From positions 1 to 14,303 of the forward strand of contig UZAE01001251.1 of assembly GCA_900617975.1 (NCBI GenBank): a DNA stretch of 14,303 nt, written 5' to 3'. Below the pieces are notes generated by a model. It ran no database searches and had not been told where the DNA came from. It was given only the letters and a program-made list of their open reading frames with translations. This document shows positions 1 to 8,592 of the stretch, piece by piece. Every line of letters begins with the position of its first letter. Positions within the stretch are counted from its first letter, which is position 1. The position numbers and the translations under genes were made by a program. Source of the stretch: Rodentolepis nana. Its lineage: Eukaryota; Platyhelminthes; Cestoda; Cyclophyllidea; Hymenolepididae.

Positions 1-770
1 CCCCCATTCAGATTATTTCCTATGATTGAAGCGTGTCCGCTTACTAGTAGAGATGCAATATATTAAACTATTCGACCAAACGAATACTGTCGATAAACGT
101 AAAGCGTGAAAAGAGGACAGCTCCAGAATTGATTGAAAAATTGATACAACGTAAAAGATAACGAAAAGTAAGGGTAAGTCTGAAGAATTTCAGCTTCAAA
201 GGGTAGTTTGCGTCTAAAAGTACAAGGGGATCAGAAGAGTCTCGGATTCCCACTTCTAATGGTCTAACTGTTAAAGTACTCCCTCTTTATGAGCCTTCAC
301 CAACAATGCACATTTGAATGCTTCACATGATGGAAGGCCCTACCATAGGAAGGAAATGAGTAAAGATGGTCTAAGAGGTGCAGTAAGTTGACTTCTTCCC
401 TTCTTAACTCGGAGGAGTATGTTCTGCTAACTTTTTAGAACGACTCATTCGAATATGAGATTTTTGTAGATATATTGAGAGTTATTGTGCCAGATTCTAT
501 AAAAATTATCCGAAAGTGGATTTCACGTGTATTGCCAAGTTTTAACACACAAAAGTGTAAAAGTTGAATGAGGGCTCCAAATAGGGAATAATTGTCTCGT
601 GGTGTCAGGTAGATTGATTGCAATAAAAAAAGGAAATTTAAAAATCCGATACAATATTGCATGCAAGTTTGCTTTTACATTTCAAATGGAGTATTATAAG
701 TAGCCAGTAAAAAAACAAGTGATATCAAAGTGGAGAGGTGGGAAGACGCCTCTCACAAGGAATTTGAGCT
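1..770. other. 3' flank of the FKBP gene, no further gene seen
   Basis: The stretch is AT-rich, with only short open frames on the minus strand (about 68-253 and 435-662). Their translations look like low-complexity or random sequence and match no family I know. It may contain the 3' untranslated region of the FKBP gene. No AATAAA or ATTAAA was found on the minus strand. Confidence 0.5.
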
Positions 771-806
771 CTAGAACTTTTCTTCTTCATGCAACAACAT
801 ACCCTT
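771..806 (-). CDS. FKBP gene exon E: tentative last coding exon
   Basis: This is an 11-codon exon plus TAG, after an acceptor in a T-rich context (GGTTTTATGTTTTAG). It keeps phase 0 and would end the protein KGMLLHEEEKF, a short acidic/basic tail like those ending other FKBP-TPR proteins. It was chosen because it is the first good acceptor with an in-frame stop below exon D (233 nt intron). No AATAAA-type signal was seen downstream on the minus strand, so the real last exon could lie elsewhere, even outside the window. Confidence 0.4.
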   Translation of the reverse strand, partial: KGMLLHEEEKF

Positions 807-2825
807 CTAAAACATAAAACCAGATGAAATCAGGCTTCTAGATACCCCAACTGTCATTCTCCACTTTACGTCAATTCCATATACCTCAAACCGAATACGC
901 ACTGCAGACACATGGCAGCGAAATCTTAAACCTCCTTAAATCTCAGAAAAAAAACACATCCAACCAACACCATTTTGAATTCTCACTCGAATGCTAGGAA
1001 TGCCCATTGTAACAAAGTATATAAAAAATAAAAACATACCGCAAATAGCCGACCCTGTTTTCTCAACTCAATGGCGCGTGTGAGAAAGGCAGAATGAACG
1101 TGCTCATATTTCTCGAGTTTGAGCCCACGTCGAGCCTCTTTCCAGGACGATAGCGAAAATTCAACAGCCGCCGGGCTCAAGCCTTTAGACTTTAGGACCG
1201 AGATCGCTTTTAAGCCAATTGAAATAGCATCGTCGTAGTTTTCCGTCAGTGCATGGGCCTGGAATAGAAGTTAGCTAATAAAAATTACTAAAACCGACTT
1301 TAATTAACAAGTCCAAACCCAATTTGACAAATCCACTATTATATATAGCAGTAATCTTTAAAACACACTTTATTCTATCGTTAACAGTTTCTCAATTCTG
1401 TAAACTTCGAGATAAAACTTTGTCCAGGGACTGCTTCAAAGGATTATCTTCGGACGGAAGTGAAGATTCAACAGGAAGAGTAAAAAAGCTAAACCACACA
1501 GATAAATTTTCCCTTTTACGGAGTAGCATGACGCGTAGCAAGAAATTTCCTAGGGAATTGCAAGTTTTTAAGGAAAATTAGAGAAGTCCAACCATCAATG
1601 CTTCAAAATGAATGAAAGAACTCGAAATGTTCAGTAACTACTGGAAATAGATCCAAATATTAGATAAAAGCTAACCTGTGCCATTCGGTAGAGAGCTTTG
1701 GCATTGTTCTGATCAATTTCCAAGGCTTTCTCAGAGAGATTTATGCAAGATCGCATCAACTTCTCAATGCTCACTGGTTTTCCCGTGGATAAAGTAGTAG
1801 GCTTCATAGGAAGGGAGGCGATTTTAAGAAGACAAAGAGCTGCATTTGTAAGGAGATTGGAGAAGAGTTGTTGAGCATCGGGATCGATTTTGCTGATGGA
1901 AACATCTTTGGCGGGTTTAACGCTAACACTCCCCTCCAGGCATCGAATGCCCAATTTGTAAGCTCTTAAGGCCCGAGAGAAGTTTTCTTTCTACTCAAAC
2001 GAAATAAGTAGAGACTAACTAATAATAAATTATGCCGAAAAAAATAGATGTACGACAGATACTTTACTTTTCCTTTAATTAGTAAACGGTTTTTAACGTT
2101 TTAAGATATTATATTCGGACATTTAAATAGATAAATCGCATTACCTAGTTCCATAAATTAGCAATAACATTAACTATTCTGTCTTTAATAGTTACGAATG
2201 GGAACAAGGAAAACAAGGCTTGAAAAACGAAAATCATAAGAAAATGGTAAATAAATTAATGAAGCGTGATAATGATTAAATTGCTAAGAGCAGTAAGGTG
2301 ATTTTCTTCGTGGAGATTAAAAAAATAAGTAGAATTTAAAATTAATATATATACGATAAATAACATTGAATTCTATTATTTCCATAAATACCTTCAAGTG
2401 ACTATTTCCACGGACTTTGCATTGCGATGCAGCAAAGATTTTTTCATTTTCCGCCATTTCCCATATTTCTTTTAGCTAAAGATAATGTAATATTTATTTT
2501 CAAAATATAAAACCTTTTGTAATTGTAATAACTTTAGTTCAAAAGTTACACAAGATATTTCATTATCATCGAGGCAAAGAAACTGTTTCTCATCAGCAGT
2601 TAATGAGTTTATGGAAATTGTGATTTCTTTGACAGAATATAAAGCTAAGCCAATAACACCGTCATCAATAAGTTTAGGAATGCTTGATTCGTCACCATAG
2701 CCGACAGAAAATGTAAAGTTTCGATCAAAATTAAGATATTTAGGCTCCGTGATGACACATTTAACCGTAACATTGTCGAATTCTTCCGCAACTCTCAATG
2801 AAACACCACACATTCCGCCCAACCA
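771..2825 (-). CDS. FKBP-type immunophilin with TPR domain (FKBP4/5/6-like), five exons, 5' end uncertain
   Basis: This is a co-chaperone of the FKBP-TPR family. Joining exons 2825-2514, 2475-2392, 1990-1676, 1258-1040 and (tentative) 806-771 gives about 321 residues in one frame, with every junction at phase 0. Residues about 12-104 resemble an FKBP fold (motifs FDRNFTFSVG and TFELKLLQLQK). The aromatic pocket residues and the Tyr-Gly-rich loop of active prolyl isomerases are not visible, so catalysis is probably lost. Residues 105-260 form three TPRs. The five carboxylate-clamp positions that grip the EEVD tail of Hsp90 or Hsp70 in this family are all present: Lys124, Asn128, Asn181, Lys230 and Arg234. 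The helix-helix loop in TPR2 is about 18 residues longer than in vertebrate FKBP52. FKBP4/5 relatives carry another FKBP domain in front; none was found upstream, so the N-terminus may be missing or really absent. Family assignment is firm, the exact orthologue is not. Confidence 0.82.
1040..1258 (-). CDS. FKBP gene exon D: end of TPR3 and C-terminal helix
   Basis: The exon has 73 codons, acceptor CTATTCCAG and donor TTTGCG-GTATGT. It opens with AHALTENYDDAISI, the usual second helix of TPR3, straight after the ALYRMAQ of the previous exon. The rest is a charged helical stretch (residues such as KEARRGLKLEKYEH and RAIELRKQGRLFA) that would be the C-terminal helix following the TPRs. Without splicing at 1040 the frame runs on only to a stop near 983. 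Confidence 0.87.
1676..1990 (-). CDS. FKBP gene exon C: TPR1-TPR3 core
   Basis: The exon has 105 codons, acceptor GAGTAG before AAAGAAAAC and donor CACAG-GTTAGC. It carries the second helix of TPR1 (FSRALRAYKLGIRCL), TPR2 (LLTNAALCLLK, then a long Pro/Thr/Lys loop, then SEKALEID) and the first helix of TPR3 (NNAKALYRMAQ). These match the FKBP/cyclophilin-40 TPR pattern closely. The extended loop between the TPR2 helices (about residues 189-210 of the joined protein) is the main departure from vertebrate relatives. Confidence 0.9.
2392..2475 (-). CDS. FKBP gene exon B: linker and start of TPR1
   Basis: The exon has 28 codons between the acceptor TATCTTTAG and the donor GAAG-GTATTT, phase 0 on both sides. 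The peptide contains EIWEMAENEK and then KVRGNSHLK, which lines up with the ESWEMN...VKERG...FK segment leading into TPR1 of FKBP51/52. The Lys and Asn of KVRGN are the first two clamp residues. It is separated from exon A by a 38 nt intron (2513-2476). Confidence 0.82.
2476..2513 (-). other. 38 nt intron in the FKBP gene
   Basis: It starts GTTTTATATT and ends TATCTTTAG and lies between two exons whose joined translation reads through the FKBP-to-TPR linker without a break. Read through, the intron contains an in-frame stop. Minimal introns of this size are well known in flatworm genes. Confidence 0.78.
2514..2825 (-). CDS. FKBP gene exon A: FKBP-like domain
   Basis: The exon is open from an AG at 2827-2826 (ATAG before TGG) to a donor after AAG at 2514. 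It encodes a beta-rich segment matching the second FKBP domain of FKBP51/52 in layout: a strand, FDR, F-x-VG-x-G, an Ile-containing helix, then ELKLL. The acceptor at 2826 lacks a strong pyrimidine tract. An in-frame ATG at 2813-2811 could instead be the start, since a TAG stop lies just upstream in the genomic frame. Whether this is the first coding exon is open. Confidence 0.72.
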
Positions 2826-3884
2826 CTATTTGTTAAATCATATATAGGGCAAGACCTTGAAAAGATATAAACAAGACGGATATTATTACAAATATGAATT
2901 AAGTTTATTTAAATTAGTTATTCACATACAAATTAATCTTAATAATTGTTTTAGGAATTTTAGATGCAGACCCTACTGTTTAAATTATATACAAATCTTA
3001 CGAAAGGAGACGACTGCGAAGCATAAACAAACTGGACTATAACGTGACTTGGCTCCACAGTTCAAATTGTTTGTTCACGCACTTTTACTAGATAGATAAT
3101 AGTCTTTAAAATGAATCTGGCATGAACTGAAAAAAACGTCGAGTTGAGAATTCAGAATATGTCGGAATATTATCCCAACGGTTATAATCAATTATTCCAT
3201 TAACATACAAATTGAATAAATGGTAATGCCAGGATTTACAGTATTAATACTGATGAAAACTTTCCTTACATACTATGAAAGTCTATAATGATAAATTGAA
3301 CTTTTTACTATCAAGAAAGCTTAATATAAGATTTGAATAAATTTAAGCACAAATTGTCAGTAAATTTGCATAAATCACCAAATATTTTACTTTATATTGA
3401 TGGTAAATAATTAGTCGAAATATGTTTTTGTGCATCAACAATAATGCATTAGATTTTTGGATCGTTTACGAATGTACTCTCGTATTTATCATTCACTCTT
3501 GTTTTGGCTACCTTAAAAGTTAGATTATTAATAACTGTTACTGTTTTCTGACCAAGTGAACAGAAAGTGAGTATATTGTTATTACTGTTTCAATGTTTGA
3601 TATATAAATATTAATTTAATTGCATAATTTGCTCTAATCGTCAAAACCATTTTTTATATCTATTTCATTCAAAACCGACTTCTTATTGTTTTGTTATAGC
3701 TAAGATTGACCAATGATAGATACATTTCTTCCGCCTTAATAATATATGATATTTATCCTTTTCTCTTAAACAGCTTATAACTTGCGAATAATGCATTTTA
3801 CCGACCCAATTTAAGCATTTGCATTCCATGAACGATTAATTTGTTCACTAATTCTCTTGAGATTTACATTTTAGTCAGTTCAAA
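2826..3884. promoter_or_regulatory. Intergenic region between divergent genes
   Basis: About 1.06 kb of very AT-rich DNA separates the presumed 5' ends of the minus-strand FKBP gene and the plus-strand gene. Head-to-head layout makes this the natural place for promoters of both. No distinct TATA box, repeat or conserved element could be singled out against the AT-rich background. Upstream exons of the FKBP gene could also hide here, but no FKBP motif was seen. Confidence 0.4.
3873..3874 (+). promoter_or_regulatory. Possible 3' splice acceptor just upstream of the start codon
   Basis: The sequence TTTACATTTTAG ends 10 nt before the ATG of the plus-strand gene. Either a 5' untranslated intron or spliced-leader trans-splicing, which flatworms use, would fit. 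No spliced-leader gene was recognised in the window. Confidence 0.35.
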
Positions 3885-3927
3885 ATGGATTGTGATCAAA
3901 CGCCAAATGATCCTCTTGTAAGACCAG
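3885..3927 (+). CDS. Plus-strand gene exon 1: start codon and 14 residues
   Basis: The ATG has a favourable context (A at -3, G at +4). The exon encodes MDCDQTPNDPLVRP plus one base and ends at a near-consensus donor (ACCAG-GTGAGT), leaving phase 1. The next exon supplies exactly the two bases required. The start was chosen because it is the only ATG close upstream that keeps frame through this strong donor. Confidence 0.65.
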
Positions 3928-6900
3928 GTGAGTCATCAAATAGCTTTTGTTCACTATTGTTTTCTTGTTTCTACAACCGATTTGCATCCCTCTATCTTCT
4001 TGTCCCCGCAAATACATTGATTGGTCATTGGCTGATACCCCAGTCTCTAATTGGCCGCATACATTACGATTTACACACAGCTCTAACCAATCAAATTTCG
4101 TGCAGAACAGCATCTTTCTTTAGAGGACTTGGGAATTTTCCAAGGTCACTGCACAATCCCCTCCCCAATTGATTTGTATCTAAAATATTATCTGTTCGCT
4201 ATTGCAGTTAGTATATCTACTTTTTTCGCCAAAGTTGTCAAAGGGATAAAGAATCGTCTTCAAGACAGTGTGAATCGAACTTCAAACTCCGATTCAGCCG
4301 ATATGAACATTTCTTATCAGTCTATATCACCACCTTTGGAGAATGTGCGTTTTCCCTCTCGACATGGAAGTTCTTTGCAGGTCGCTTCTTCTGCTTCTTC
4401 TTCAACTTCAAAATCAACGTCAATAAAGACATCAAAAACGGTTGCCTCTTCGTCAATGACAACAATGGATAGCATAAAGACACTTTCCGTACGTTCAACT
4501 TCATCAAAGAGCAGCTTTTCTGAATCTAAAACAAGTAGCAGCAACCGGTTGATTGATTCGTCTTCAAAGCTGGTGGAAAATATTGCCGAAATGCAGAACC
4601 TATTTCAACAAAACAACGTCTCCGAATCGATGCTGGATCAAATTGAAAACCGCTGTCAGGTAAATTTTTTATGGTTTCTCTCTACTGCTAATAATATCCT
4701 TTCTCTAAAATTATGTGGAATTAAAATGAACCATAAAATATGCTTTAAACGACCTTCTTTCATTCTTAGAGATATTTCCTATTTCCTCCTTATTCAAAAC
4801 TTTCAAGAAACTAAATTCATGCTTAACTTGACTTATGCCTCTAAGTTAATTGAGAAAATATTTTTAAAAGCACAGAATATATTCTTAAAAGTGTATTTAA
4901 AATATGGGTTATATGAGTCATTTGCTTGAACAATTAAAATACGATGACTTTAATGATCTAATCTGTACTAATCCCAATTAATTGAAACCTGCGTTGAATT
5001 GAATGATTTGAGTGTTTTTCCCTGGGGCAGTGTTTAATTACTAGGATTTGATTTTCTGCTCCTAATAAACTAAATCTGGATAAACAAATTATTGCCCTAT
5101 TTAAATTTCTCAGACCAGTTAGAATTCTTCTGTGATACTAGAAGAAGATTCAAAGTCGAATAGTAGGACAACTGGCTTATTGTGAGTAACTGAATTATCA
5201 GCTGGTAAAAGACGAGATTTACTTATTAAAACTCACGTTCTTTACCCCGTGTTCTTTCCATGATCCATTTCGACATTAAAAACGTCATTTTGTGTTAATT
5301 TTAATAAACGCGTGACTAAGCATTTGCAGTTTGTGGGTTCGGTTACTTCTCAAACGCGATATTAGCACTTACCTTCCATTTAATTGCCCTTTTATTTATT
5401 CTATCAAGTTCTATTACCCCCTTATTAATTGATCCACTCCACGTTCATATCCACCAAAATTAGATTAATAAGTAGTTGCGAAGGGAACGCCCATTTAGTA
5501 TTTTATGATCACACCATTTCCACTTTTCCAATCGTTCTCTAATTTAATCGCGCTTCCTTTCAACCAAACACTGTAAAACTCTAAGTATTATTATTATTGT
5601 TGTTATTATTTATTATTTCAGTGATTGGAGGCGGGTTGGAATCATGGTGTTGAGCTATTGTAATCAGGAAGTGATTGAAGAAGGCTTCCAGTGCTTGCAA
5701 TAAACATGCCCCGTTCATTCATTTGTTATATTTCACAAACCACCTTAAGTGAAAGTCCATATCTTAAATAGGAATGGCTTAAAAACTCGATAGTCTTATA
5801 TTTACAGATTTTCACTGTCATCGAGTGCAAGTTTAAGGGAATTTTTCGTCATTTAGTATTGATTTTAGTGTTTTTTAGGTCTTTTTATTTTATATAACGA
5901 AATTATAGTCTATCTCCGATGCTTTGACTTTAGTAAAGTAATGTTGTTAAAATTCATTGAAATATTTCAAATGTCATACTTTTTGATAGTTGTCATTAGT
6001 CATCTAGTTGACATCGAACTTCATAGAGGGGAGGTACGTACAAATTCAATAAAAGTCGAGGGGAAGGGGAGGGGACAGAAGAGGGATTCACAGATGTTAG
6101 AGAGGCAGCCACAAAGGTAGGGAGAAAGGTAAGGTAAGATGAGTACTGAGAAAGTAGTGGAATGTGACATACAGTGGGTTCATGGTAGTTTGAAGTCAGA
6201 AGTCAACTGCTGGCTTATAGACTTTTTGCCGTATGAAAATACGTCGCCCAGGGTGCACCACGTGGAAGTATATCTATCGCACACCCAATTTATTAAAAAA
6301 TAATTATTTGGTCGTTTAATTACCTTAATTACATGAGTTAAATAAATGAACTATGGACCCATGATATTTCACTTGTCTTTGATGAGTAAGCACTGACGTG
6401 CCTGGTCATCTTGTCGAAGCACAACCTAACGAGCCCGATATTAGCTTACACTGTTTTAGCTGGCTTCAAAGCTGTAACTACTGCCTCACAGCAGCCACAC
6501 CCTCCGCTGGAAGAAAGTTGGACATGGTGCGACTGCCCATTCTTTAAAGTCAAACAATTTTGGACATCAGCTAGAAGAGAATTAAAGCCTCCATTCATGA
6601 AAGTCCCCCATTGTTATAAAAGAAATGACCGTTCAATAGAAATGAAATTCCCACGTTTCCTGAAGATGTTTGAATCAAAAAAATGATCAAATTGAAATCG
6701 AAAACCAAAATTTTTTAAAAGAAATATTTCTTCAATTTCTCTATATTTATTAATTGTAATGTCTAAAACTCAACATTTTTTAAACTATACCACATAAAAA
6801 TGAGAAATCATCCTGCATAAGTTGTGCATGAAAGGTCTCACCCATGACCTTTTACCTCCAGCCTTCAAAACTACAGAACATTAGTTTCATTTAAGCCGAG

Positions 6901-8554
6901 ATTTACTAACTCATTGCCATCTACTAATTGCACATCCATGTGTCCTTCTAGAAATTAGTGAAGATTTATGCGAAAAATCTAGAACTTTTAAACGGTCTGC
7001 AACATTCAGTGCGCTAATGTTAATCAAAATCAGTTGACCTCTCAAACTGAGTTGAATTTCTATTTTGTATGAGCATTTTCTATTACTATCAGCATATATG
7101 GCGAAAACGTACAACGATTATGCTTCTGTGAGTTGACTTGTGTTTGTTGTTCACCGTCGTAAAGTTTAGAATTCTTTTCAGAATTCTGCATAAAATTTTT
7201 TGTCATTTTTTCTCTACAAGCAATCGTTATGTTCCTGCATATCTTGGTTATTTTGACCATTCTGTTTAAACTTTACACATGTTAGGGAGTCTTTTGTGTG
7301 AAAACTCACACGGAGATGTAATCACCGCCCCCCTTCCCCCACTTGAAAAAATTTCTTAATTTGTTTTCCTCTCTGCTATCATTTTTACGCAATCTCTCTA
7401 GCGAATGTTTAAAATATTTCCCCAATATCGATAGAGGAATTAAAACAGAAGGTAGAAGGAGGGAGATATTCAATGAATCATTAAGTGCACACACTCATTT
7501 TAAATCATACTACCATTTTGTGTCCGCGTACTTGCCACGATCGTTGCATGTGCAAAATCAATAACTCCCAACAAAGATTGCGGTTTATTTTACATTGTCA
7601 AGGTTAAAAAATGTGAGAATCTGAAGGAAGAGAGATAAATGAGGGGCGTCTGCCAATCAAATTAGTTTGATGGGAGATCCTCCAGTAGAAAATTAAATTT
7701 AAACTTTTGGCTAAGATTTTATTACTTATATTTCTTTCTTTTGCATAAAAAAGAACATTCTTTTCCAAGTTACGTTACTTATCTGCTATTTCAATTAAAA
7801 CAATTTTCACGGAAGAAATTACGATACCTATTTGGTAAAAAGGACAATGAAGGTAACTATTCACTCGTTTCAAACTTTTCACAAAACATTCTTTCAATGG
7901 AAAATAAATCGTCAGGTGTTGCAGTTTCAGAACTTTAAACAAAAATAATTGGCCAAATTATAAATGAAATCGATACATGAAAATATTTAAATGCTTTAAA
8001 GAATCCGCCTAAAAATTTTCAATTCTTTAAATTTACAAGAGAATTTCATTTCAGATGTTTAACAGTTATTATTTTCATTTTGTTGGGAGCAAATTTACGT
8101 TTTGCATATATTCAGGTGAGAATTTCAAACTAAGCGTTCTATATACTACTTAGCAAACGCCTAGAAACGTTTTGAATTCGTTTCGATTTCGTTCCGAGTG
8201 TCTCTTTTAATATTAAAGCTGCACATGTTTTTACAAGTTTCCGCAACATTTCGGCTTAATTTAATCGTCAATTGCAATCTGGATAGATGGCTATACGCTG
8301 GTAATTTATTTATTTCACTATTAAAATATTATGATTTTTTTTACTTTATTTTAGAGTTTGGAGACCTATCTTCCCCAATGGAAAAGCAATTTGATCAGTC
8401 CCACATCGACTGAGATTGGATGTCGATTCAAAGAAGTCAAGAAGAGGACTAATCTCGCTTATCTTCGATTATTGAGACAGGTAAATGTGCATTTACTTTT
8501 TTAATTAATCAATGCGGTAATAATATAAACTTTTTGTTTGACATTTGGTCTTTT

Positions 8555-8592
<38 letters not shown>

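Noticed and set aside
4317..4544. Minus-strand open frames with acidic, Val/Glu-rich peptides opposite exon 2
   Set aside because: They are shadows of the Ser-rich codons of exon 2 on the other strand.
6411..6686. 91-codon open frame in intron 2, ending in a basic segment
   Set aside because: It has no ATG start, the nearest acceptor gives an immediate stop in the phase left by exon 2, and no family was recognised.
8055..8115. AG-flanked open stretch with a good donor (TTCAG-GTGAGA), looking like an exon before exon 3
   Set aside because: Its length of 61 nt would shift exon 3 out of frame, and the peptide is hydrophobic and aromatic without family resemblance.
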